DNA from: Osmia lignaria lignaria
Taxonomy: Eukaryota > Arthropoda > Insecta > Hymenoptera > Megachilidae
NCBI RefSeq assembly: GCF_051020975.1
Contig: NC_135039.1
Span: 11,816,692 to 11,880,691, forward strand
Length of the DNA stretch: 64,000 nucleotides
Reading direction: 5' to 3'
Part shown: piece by piece, positions 39,401-51,400 of the stretch
How the letters are laid out: every line of letters starts with the position of its first letter
How positions within the stretch are numbered: the stretch's first letter is position 1
The notes under the pieces: generated by a model
Databases searched by the model: none
Told to the model about the DNA's origin: nothing
The model's input: the letters and a program-made list of their open reading frames with translations, nothing else
Position numbers and translations under genes: made by a program

Positions 39401-42400
39401 CGGCTTTGCCTTATGAAAGGGCGTTGCATTGGTTTTATTTTTTTTTAACTATGATGTACCAATCCGACACTTTTGAAATTTTTACAGATAATAGTTAAAT
39501 AGTAAAGGATTATTCTGAATTTTTTCGGTGGGTGTCATCCAAGGGATTGTTTATAAAAATCATTTTCAAAGATTTATTTATTAATTTTCAACCCTTAATC
39601 ATCGAATAAAAATTTTGAAAAAAAAATATGATATACAGCTAATGAATACCTACTATTTGCACTTTAATGTGATCAAATATCTTAAATAGTTTCTGAGAAA
39701 AAAAATGGTAAAGGTTTTGGGTTTTACCCTCATATCTCCCTTATCAGAGGGGGTAGGGGGTTGAAATTGCACACAATTGTTGTTTAGGCAAAAAGCATTA
39801 TGTGATATAAATATCAACCGAAATTGTTACTGGGGCCGATTCACTATGCTTATACGGCTAGACCCTTTAAGTCCGTGTATTGTCTAGCTAAATAAATCGT
39901 TGAAATTCTCTGCCTCTGCCTCCGGTATTTCGTCCAGGCTAATAAAACATTTATATATTCTTGTTTTCTTTATAGTGTTTGCAAATATGATCATATTACA
40001 CTAGTATTTCAGCGTTATAATTGGCTGAACATGCGACAGAGATAGGATTTTCCACGTCTATCTTGTTTCTATTTATTTGTACAACTCTTTCCACTAAAAC
40101 TCCAACTTATCACGCGATATGTTCCATATTACTTTTTTCCTGTACATCCTAATATATACCCTGGCTTATTAAATTCTATCTGACTACGTCTAGCCGTAAA
40201 AATCTGTGTAATATAATTCTCTGCCTTCCAGTACCTTCATTTTATGCAATCTTCTTTTTACTTCTGTCGTTATAATTTACGATTCAAAGAATAAATTGTA
40301 ATGTATATCTTTCTATGAAAATATTGCACTTTGAGAGAATAATTTAAGATAACATTTCAACTTCGTTTGAAAAACAAGAAACATTAGGGAAATTGAGCAA
40401 GTTTTATTCCTTAAGTCTGATGACAAGCCAGAGAGAGACTTCGGAAATGAACCCTGGATGAAACTTAAGAACACACAGTGAAGGTTCTTTGATCTTTGCA
40501 GAGGTAAATATACAGGTTGCTTAAAAAATAATGTACAGTGTAAAAAATGTAAGATTGGAATCTTTAAAGCCAGTAAGAGAAAATCGTGGAAAAAGGAATG
40601 TTCTCAGAATACATTACCATAGGAGGTAAGGTAGTTTCCTGCAAATGGGAAGGTTCTGAATCCAAATCCCAAGTTTTCTAGTAAATTTGCAGGGAAATTA
40701 CTAAAAAAATGTGCTAGTGCACCCTAGAAAGTTAGATTTCTCCGAGTGTAAGAGTTATTACGCCAATGGTACGAAGGTATCCGATCAAATCCCCCAGTTT
40801 CCTAGGGAATTTGCAGGGAAATTACTAAATAAATATTCTAGTGCACCCTAGGAAGCTAGATTTCCCAGAGTATAAGTTACTACGCCAATGGTACGAAGGT
40901 ATCCGATCAAATCCCCAGTTTCCTAGTGAATTTGCAGGGAAATTACTAAATAAATATTCTAGTGCACCCTAGGAAGCTAGATTTCTCAGAGTATATGTTA
41001 CTATGCCAATGCTACGAATGTATTCGACCATTGACGAATGGGGCTGAACATGCAGTGGTACCTTCAAAGTTTCAAATATCCCTAGGGTTATTCTACCAAG
41101 TATTTACCCACTTAGTGGGATCCAAACATTTTCCTCTAGCATTTTCTCCTCCTCAGTAACGCTGCCACAATATGTAACGCGTACAAAGAGGAGAAATTCC
41201 AACAGAAGCTACGATAGCATTCGCGAAAGGCAAATTATTCGGGCATCCAAACGTTGGGCAAGCTCGGGAAGAACGATTACCAACGCGTTCGCAACGGCGC
41301 GAATAGGGAACAAAAGGGGAGCAGACAGGTCCTAATGAGAGAAACGCGGGAGAAGGAATAATGGGCAGGGAAACGAAAGGAAGCGGAAATGGATACGGCG
41401 ACGGAGACGCAGACGGGCGTCGACCGTGCTCGAAGGGTAAAGGGAGCGGAGGTGAAGGAAAGAAGAGTTGGCGGCATCAATGGGGCAGAGAAACTTTTCA
41501 ACCGATCAACTGTGATCGAACAGACGCGTATTATTGAGCGAGCGACGCATTATCCGGTAATACGGCCGACTGCATCCGAGGCATTATTGGAAACTCGTTG
41601 CTCCTGCCTCGACGAAGCCCTATTTAATAGGATCCTGAACAAATCTCCCGGACAGAAGCCGCATTCAGAAATGAAATAATAATATGTAAGAATGATTGAT
41701 GAAAGACTGAATCCCCCATCTGTTCACAATACCATCTGAGAAGCATATGTGTTAGTGAAGGGCTGCTTAATAAATAACAGTCAGGTAAAAATCTTATCTA
41801 TTTTTCAATGATAAATCGTATCATTTATTTTTTAATATCTACGTAATACCATCATAAGCTTTTTTAATCTCAAAAAAAATAGAAGCACGTTCGAGCACAC
41901 ACGGATATATCTAACAGATAGGTTCCAAGTGGATATAACTTGGATTAAGTGGATAGGGGACCAAGAATTTTTGGTTAAAAAATATCAAATCTTATAGTTT
42001 TCAACCTGAAACATTCGAAAATCCAAGTTAAAAGTTTAGGAAACCATGTATGTAACATAGTTTTGCAGGTTATGACGCCATATTGGTCCAACTCATATAA
42101 ATGCATTGGTTAGGTTAGTCCTGCCACGAGAAATAAGGTAAACGAACCAATCAGAGTACGGGTAGAAATAATATGGCGTCGTACTAACCTATCTAACTCC
42201 ACTAATACGTACATTTTTACACAATTGTATTTTTTAAACCTTTGGTTTCCTGAACTTTTCATTTATATTTTTAGATATTTCAGGTTGAAAATTACAAAAT
42301 TTGATATTTTTGATCCGCCGAAACGAAGTTTTACCAATTTACTTTTTTAAATAAAAATACGTATCGAAGTTAATTAATTACAAACAATTTTTGTGCGAAA

Positions 42401-45400
42401 TATTTACCAACGAATAAAATCAATAAGGTTTAAAGATCATTTAGCCCAACCGACGTTTCCAGTGCAATTACGTCCGCATGTACGGCCGCGTTTCGAAGGT
42501 AATCGAGGGGGCCGTATTCGCGAGAAACTAAACGTTACCCTTTGGCTGATCAATCGTACGCAGTCGATTGCAAACAAGTCGAGTTTCAATACACGCCAGC
42601 TGCGTTTCATTGCCTCTCTTTCCCCACCTCCTTCCATGTACCGTTGCATATCAGCCGGCAAAGAAGCGTTTATTTCGAAATGGAACGGTTTTTTGATGGC
42701 CACCTCAAAGGGCCAGCAATTAGAGATGAAAAAAGAGAGTGACATCAATACAACCAAAGGCGTGTTTAAAAAAAAAAAAAAAAAAAAAAAACATCACTAT
42801 ATTCGTGTCGAAAGGCTGAACGCCATTTTATGGATGACATTTTATTGGAGATACGAGTGTCTAGGGGGCAGCACCTTTGAAATTCATAAGGACTTTTTAG
42901 GGACTTTTAATCTCGTTCCCAGCAGTTGGCTAGAATGACTTACGCCGCCATATAAAGAGAGTCTACTGTACCCATAAATATCCCTGGAATGACTCTTTAA
43001 GGAGGCGAATTTCTAAGGAAAGAAATGCTGCAGCAGATATTCGGGATTGAATCGTTGATGTGCAAAAGATAAGCTGCAACACTCGCAAATAAAGCGACGG
43101 AAGCCGAGACGAGAGGAACGGAAGCGGATATGGAGGAGAAATACAGGTAAAGGGAAAAATCGAGAACAACATTTCTCTTCCTTGGAAAATCGTTCCAAAG
43201 CTTCGTCACTACAAGCTTCCTGTTTTCTGTACCGGAAAAGAGAACACCTTGTTCTCTTCGCTTTTGCCGTCTGCTTCGACCTTTTTATTTATTTCTCGTC
43301 AAAAGTCTTCTTGCCTTTTTTTTAAATAAATGATTTTTTTCTAACCTATAACACTGATTTTTCTTTGGATAGATAGCAGTATTCTGGAAGAAACAATTTT
43401 CTAAGGAGAAACAGGGCTGCGACATCGAGGGTGCAGAAAGTTTTGTCTCGGCTAATATTGCTTGGGAAAAATAAAGGGAGAACTGCCATTGATTTAAAGA
43501 ATTGTCCTTCGCTACTTCGTGGTGGTAATTGATTGATAGGTTCCTTACGGCGAGACAAAACTTTCCTTAAGCCATTTGTGTCTCCTTGCGGATTTCTTGT
43601 CCTGGAAGTCATAAATCTAAGTCGGAATCTGGACAGACGGAAGAAAATGGCTGCCGGTAAGTTTTATGTAAAGATTTAAAGAAGGAATTCCAATTGACGG
43701 ATCAGAAAAATAAATTTCCTTTCATTTTGGACCTGCAAACTTGAAAGAAAATGCTCACCGACGCATGTGGCCAAAAGACAAACCGCCAGCAGTGTTGCCA
43801 ACTTCTTGGAAAACCTGAAAACAGAAAAAAATAGGTTAATATTAGATATATCAAAACGAGCAACAGGCTAGTTTTTTTTTTTTTTTTTCGATTCGTAATA
43901 ACATCGAACCGAACTATTCGTGTTAACTGGCTGTTGGAAATTGGCCCTAACCAAAATTAAGATAGAGTGGCTGGCAGTTCGACATTTGAGGAATCGATGC
44001 TTCGAGAACATCGATTAGAAGCATTCGGTCTGCTACGACTCTGATAATTCAATTGATCGCCGCTACTCTAGGGAACTTCAAAACTTTAAGTAACTAGTAG
44101 TTTAATAGTTTAAGACAGAAAGCGAGTAGCTTTCGAAAGTAAGGTAATTAGGTCGTAAGATTGCTTGAGTCAATTTCTAATTAGTACTTTAATCACGATC
44201 AAACAAATATTATCCGTTGTATAAAACAGAGGGGGCAGCGAGTGACGGGCTCTCATTTCCTTGCGTCGCCATTTTCCCTAGGGACTAAAGACTTTCATTT
44301 TGCACTGTGCAGAGTATAAAGGAAATTATTTGCATGACTTTACAAGTGATTCCATGCCTTGAGATTAACAAAAAATGTAAATCTCCATTGATTGGATGAT
44401 ATAGAAATTTTCTAACCTCTTTGGACACATTGAGGTTAGAAAAAAGGATGCTAATATTAGGGATATGATCTCGTATCGCCAATTAGGGGATGACTAGGCG
44501 CTTGAATATACACTTACTATACCGTTGCTCTCACCGAAGAGAGTGTATAAATTCGGACGTGTTAATTACGTTATCTTCGCAATTGCATTAGCGTTGCCGT
44601 ACACGGGAGACAAGAGCTTACGCGTTTGCATGCTGGCAATGTGAGGTAAGTAGTAGTAATAGCACATTCTCGTCGTACAGCTCGGCTGTGTAACTTGAGA
44701 GCCTCAATATACGTCAGTATAGTTCAGCTAATTACATAAATTATTACCCATCTCTACCATAACCTTATTTTTTAATAACCTATACCATTATTGCAATGAA
44801 CTATATTTTTAATTTTTCCAGTTTTCGAAGAAATTCTGTTAGCTTGCTTAAAAAGTAAAATTGAAGGTACTTCAGTTATGTAGGGCACCCCAAGCGCTCG
44901 ATAATTCCCTGCATTTCGGTCTCTACAGACGGCCACTCGTAAGAGAAGTACGGCCATGTGCGAGTGATGTGTAAGAGCTCGAGGTGCTTCCAACAGGAAA
45001 TTATATGGCAGGGAATCAGCGAACGTCTAGTGCATAAGAAGATTAGAACGGTAGAATATTCGGGTAAATCGTCCGGGCCAAAGCGGGATCCGTGTTTCAG
45101 AATTCGTAATGAGATGTTGAAATGGAAGGAAGATTGTGCGAAGATGGTACAAGTGTTATTATCTTATTTTAGCATCATCTCTTACAACCGTAAGATCATT
45201 CTAAACAAGTTTCCCTCTTAAACGTTCCGATACCCCACCGCCTCTCTGATGAATAATTTAGGTGCAGACAGGAGTTTCGTCTCACGCTACCTTCCTGCAA
45301 CATTGATGCACTTGAAGGTTGCCTAGTAACATACATAATAGATGCAACTAGTTCAAGCTTTATTAAACATATCTGTTTAGGAGAGAAGGTGGTCCAAATA

Positions 45401-48400
45401 CTGGCGTAAAGGATAATGTTCAAGTTCCCCACCAGAGACTAGATATGATTGTATAAAGGAGAACTGACGAAGGAGGTATTTATTCCTATAGGGTGGTTTT
45501 GGAAGATGTGTCCTTCGCTGATAGGGCTGGATAGACTTCGGGTTCAGTCGGATTGGGTCGGAAAAGATCGGGTGAGATCGGGCGAAGCGAGAGCCCCACT
45601 CTCCTTTTAGGTTCGCGTTCGATCCCGCCCAATCATTTCTGAGCCAATCCGAAGCTCGGACACCCCACTCTTTCAGGTCCGCGCCCGATCCTGCCCGATC
45701 TTTTCCGAACGAATCCGAAGCTCAGGCGCCCCACTCTTTCACAATCGCAACAGATTCCGCAACCGCCCGATCCCCGGGCGAGATCGGATGAGGGCCTTAC
45801 CGATTCGGGTAACCCTTTCGCCCGACCCCACCCGGTTTGTTTACCCGATCCGACTATAGCGACAAAGTCGCTATAACGTAAAAGCTCGTTAAAATCTAAA
45901 GAGAAATCCTTGGAAGCTTCTTGTCAGCTTCGGATAGAAATGTCTAAAGCTCGAGTGATTTTAATCTTGCCAAGAATCTTTCACTGTTGCTAAGTAACGC
46001 GACGTGCCGGTGACACTTTTAACTAATACTAAAGCACTTTTCTTTTTAAATAAAGTGGAGTAAAGGGAACACGTTGAAAAGCGGCGAGTCTGAGCTACTT
46101 TCTCTTTGTTCGTTCACCCTTGGGGGCAACACCTGCACGAGGACCAGCCGGGGAAGTAGTAACGCGTTTCTACCTGGAGTCTGTAAACAAGGAAAAACCG
46201 TGTAATTGCAACTAAATTATGCCCGCCTCTCTTCTCCAGCTACCTCTGAAAAGAATCATAAACATTCAGTGTGGCAGCCGAGGCAATTCGTTTCACTCTG
46301 ACTGCTCTTGTCATGTCGTGGATCCTTATATAAGTTGTCTACGCCTCCCGGCGACAGTCTGGTTATTATATTAATTAAACAAATTGTTTATTTCTTGAAG
46401 TAGAGCTATGCAGCTCTAGACAGACGTATTAAATCTCTTCCTGTTGCTAAACTGTCCAATTAATCCCTGGGGAAAATTAGAAGCAATAAATATTGAAAGA
46501 AAGATGCAAATACACTTGAAAGGTTCAATTAATAATCGGATTAGTATTTTTCCAATGAGTAACCCAATTACTCTCTTTGTACCGGCGATAATTCACTTGC
46601 TCCCTGTCGAAACATAGTTGGCCCACATTAATCAACGTCCGACGGTGGTACGCTCCTGACCCCACACTTTCGGTTCAACGAAGGATCGACTTTATCAGGA
46701 TAATCGAACAGAGTCGGTCAACCAAACTCTACCCTCAGGAAAATGCAGCATCCTTAACGAAATGGTCGTTTATCCAGGAGCTGACGAAGTGACTGGTTCC
46801 GTGTCCCATTCGTCGCCATCGTAAATCACCATCCACATAATAGACCAATCGTATCGGCACCCTCGTAAAAATTGCTCCTTTCTTTCTTTTGTTTGCCCTT
46901 AGATGGGAAACTGTGATCAATGGTGGACGATTCAGTCATATTGTCATTCTAGAAAAATGGCGAGTTACCTTTATTTTGGAAATCGTTTTATTCGGTACGG
47001 ATGGCGTCATAAGATAGCAAGCTGGGTAGCCGAGTGGAGTCATAAGAGGTCACGGCGTTAATATTGACCAAATTAGTATTATTTTAAGAGTCAAATATGC
47101 GTATTTCATCCATCGAATGAATTTCAATGAAACGATGAAAATGAATTTCACAAATTCCCGGAAATTCTCAATACATTACGAAAGAATTTTCGATTTATCG
47201 ATGCACGCGATATCAATTAAATCGTACTCAAATTCCGGACGCGCTAATTCGTCTAAATATAATAAAATTTCCATGGTATTTATTTCTATCGATCGAAAAT
47301 ACCATCTTCGAACGGGAGTCGTTGTTACCTATAAACGACTTATCGAATATGAATGTATACGTTCGTACAATTTTTGTTAAAATGTCCCATAAAAATTGCG
47401 AAACTACTATGGTGTCGTATATCAAACGATACGAGCACGTGCACTGATGGGCACCAGTTGTCTAGGCTTGGTGTAAACTTGACGCGTACCGTGCATTTTG
47501 TCTGGGTTACTGGAATTCACAGACTAATGGCTCACTGGGGAATTCGGATCGATAGATTCCGGCAACCACGGCATGCTGCGGCGGTTAATTGATGCCCGGT
47601 AAGATTAAAATCGTAGCATCGAGTGAACAAGTCCAACGGGCTTTCTACGAGGTCCGTGTCACTCATCAGAATATCAAAACGTCTGTTACATTTTAATGAG
47701 AACAGCCAGCGTAACAATATTCCGGTACAAAATAACTAAACAGGTGTACCATCTTCCTGCGATAAGATCGCTGTGTAACCTAACCTTAAAATTACCTAAG
47801 ATGGTATAAAAAGGTTAGATAATTCTACCAACAGGGACACGAATGATGGGGCATGTACAGAGAAGCATCATTCCCGAATAGAATAATAATACTACCGGTG
47901 CGGAAGGGTTAGTCTAGGAGTCATTAACTCGAATTAATTAATGGCTTTGGGTATGGACACAATCAAGGACCGCGACCGTTTTGGATTTGCTCAACGTAAT
48001 GAACTTCAATTTGTGGCTGCTTGTTATCCACAATATTGGGATTTCCTATTCCGATTAGAATGCTATTTTCCTTAATGTCATTGGTGTATTTGGGGCTTTT
48101 TCGACCCACCAAACTCTTATTTCTTAATTACATAAAATGATGATTGTAGAAAGAATACTTTTAAAATAAAATCATTAGAAAGTATTGCTTATTCTACTCA
48201 AGTAAAAATCATGCAGGAAAGACAAAGATGGGTCTACCCTCGGCTGGTGTTTCTTAATTCCTCCGCGTGAGGCCCCCAGCAGCAAATCGAACTTGGGGGC
48301 CTCACGCGGAGGACTTAAGAAACTCCGGACGAGGGTAGGCCCATGGATAAACAAGGATAGCGCGATAATGAAGCAGCCATATTGGTAATCCAATATCCTA

Positions 48401-51400
48401 AATCGTAGAAAATAAAATAAATGCAAGATTAAATGTAAGATATTTGAAATCTATTTGGAGATTCGCAGCTACTTAACAATAAGTCATTCAAAATGAGCCG
48501 TGTAATTATTGAAATGGTGACTCGCGTGTCTGAGCTGTCAGGAGACGAAACAATGAGCAGGCCAGCAGGATAATATAGATACACGGAAAGGATTGTCATG
48601 CCCGGGGCTGACATTCATCCTACAGATAACCAGTTTCCGCTTCGAGCGCTTCCTGCGGCTCGACGAATGATGCATAATCCGCCTCGAAATGGGGCCGAGC
48701 CTTCCTGCGGATCAAAATTCCACGGCGAAACCAAGTATTACAAGCTAAGATTTACCAGGATTTTTAGCCCCTCTTCCGGGATCCTCTGTTCGATGCCATT
48801 TAATCCTTTTATTTTTTTTTTAAGTTTTAAAGTTACGATTCGCATCGGACACCCTGTATGTTTTCCTCTCTTTCGTCGCCAGTGGTACAAGTACGGCATA
48901 CAAGCGTCGGCTGTTGAATTGACCCGCACCACTGTGCGTCTCCATCTCGACGGTAGACACTTTCATTCATAGCCGAGAGCTTTTTATGAATATTAAATGT
49001 CGCCAAGTGGAATATCTCCGTGAGGTTTCCTAGATTGAACTACACAACCCTATGCACGCTTCTGAGAGCCGAAGTTGCGGGCGAAGCCCCAGCCTCGAAC
49101 GTCATCCGCAGCTATTGTTTTTATGAAATCTCCGACCGGCGCAATCGATACGTCAACGTGACGCACAAAGCGTGGACTTTTTTAATATTTCTCCTACGAA
49201 TTGGACCGTGCGAACCGTCTCGCGTCTCATCAACCCCCCTGGGTTCGCTGACAAAAACAACTCTGACGAACGAATAGTCTGAATATATACCCTTTGGTAT
49301 TCGACGAATGTTGAAATAATTGAAATATTAATTCTGCAAAAGTTTCAATGGAGGGAGGACCGGACAAAAAAAAGCAACAACAATGTGGAATATTTAGCGA
49401 CTGAAAACATAAGCGTAACCCAACCCACTGTTACTACTGGAATTCGTTGAACTAGGGACATTCCATGGTTTTTGGGATCTCCCCGCCCCACTCCCAGCTT
49501 TTCTCTGTCGCGACGTTTGCTCTTTGCAAAGTGTACCCAGGGTCCAGGTATTCGCACCATTCTACTATTCCTACGCACAAAGTTTAATCTATAGGGAATT
49601 TCCGGCTGGTGCGTGCACCACTGCATTCCACGGCCGACCGCCTGTATCAGATATCACGGATGTAGCTTTGAGCCAGGATAGTGGACCGATTACCACGTTC
49701 GATCCCCGCAGACCCTTTGAAACCGTTCGATCAAAATACGATTATTCGTCTCTCATTACCTACGATACGCTGCCACTACAGCCCCAATCGTGAAACGCTC
49801 ACGCTTGTCCCTGCTGAAGCTTCTATCTGATTAAAATGCATACCCAATTTATCTGGGGGAGAGGCGTTCGGGTAACTAGGGTTATATTTAGAGGATTGAC
49901 CATACCTTTTAGCCTTGTCGACAGTGTCAAGTGTTTAGTACCCAGAATTTCGCGAGATTTTATGAAAGAATCTTTGGATCTTTGAATTTTTCTGAAATAG
50001 CTTCGATTATGTATTGTTATAGGTGCGTAGATTTTCGTTGGTAATTTCCGTTGGTCGTATTTCGGGATTAGAGTGAGGTCGTTACACTGCTAGTGTGTGC
50101 ATAGTCCCCGTTCGACATTACGAGATAATTAAAATCGAATTTCAGCCGACTGGGTTGTACACGCAGCCGAGCATGATTATCGAAATTGGCCAAGTTCGTT
50201 CTAGCTTAGGCGCATCTCTGAATACCAGCGGAATTATGTGTCAAAATTTATTGGCAGACCGAAATCCATGAATCCTTCCCCCGACCCCGTTCACCGCTGT
50301 TCCTCTGTCACACGCGACACGTACAATGGTAAATACAATCGAAAACGTCGCTGCGTTTGACGTTGTACATTGAAATTCATTCGTTTCTCGAATGAAATAA
50401 CAGAAATCATTAATTCGACCCTATTCGTCTCATCGTTCAACGATGAAAGTCTTATTTCCTGTCTAATTTGATTATAAATTAATTTGCATACATTTTTTGT
50501 ACGATTGGATGAATTATGAAGCAAGCACTTGCGAGAAAGTAGGCGCAGCTAGGGCGAACGATCCCTCTGGTGGCGAATGACAGAAGTAACGACATATTTA
50601 TGGCGGACACGTATTAGGCGATGACTTTATAGAACCAAATGACGGATCAAATTTGGAATTCAACATGTTGAAGCCAGGACGATTTATCAAAGTCTATTGT
50701 TGGACTTAAGGACGTAGATTTACGGCCTTCATTCACAGGATGGTAATTATTCCTCTTTGTACGTAGATAGCTACATAAAGTGAAGTACCCGCGAGAATTC
50801 TAACCTCTACCTGCCACCTGGTACCGAGGTCTGAAGTGTTGCCACAATCTTACTTCAGGGTATAATCATCATCAGTCCAGATTTCTCGGCGGAAAGAAAA
50901 GGAGACGAGGTTGTTGCCCGAACAAGTTTCGCGACAATGTCGGCCGACATTGTTATGCGCCTAACCCCGTCGCAACTTTCCATCCTACTGCTAACGAAAG
51001 GCTCGGGCAAAGAAAGGATTGAAAGAAAAAAAAAAATAGCAGGGAGGAGAGAGTAAGAAAGATAGATTTGTTCGGGCTTGTTCGACCATGATGATTTGAA
51101 ACGGTCGCGAGTTCCATGCGCAATGCCCGATCGATATAGCAGTTCTCCACGCGACACCGGCTGCGATCCCCGTTATCATCGCCGTCGCTACGTTTGTCGT
51201 TCGTCTCCATGCCCTTTTCAACCATCAACTTGTTGAGAGATAAAGGGGACACTTGCATGGAGAACCCATATCCATATAAGCCTTTGCAGCAAGAAAATGA
51301 TAGATGGTTTGTCCCAAAAGTTTCTGAATTTTTCTCTAAGATAGTGGTGGTTTTGTTGAAGCTTCAAAGGAGCTTCTGAAGAGTGGAAAGGAAGACAGCT

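Noticed and set aside
42393..42938. 181-aa open frame on the plus strand
   Set aside because: It includes a long poly-Lys from a pure A run, overlaps a minus-strand frame, and has no domain. It lies in cadherin intron 2.
45855..45875. TATAGCGACAAAGTCGCTATA palindrome, and the similar CTATAGC...GCTATAG at about 12275-12296
   Set aside because: Both are short and isolated. There is not enough structure to call an element or a binding site.
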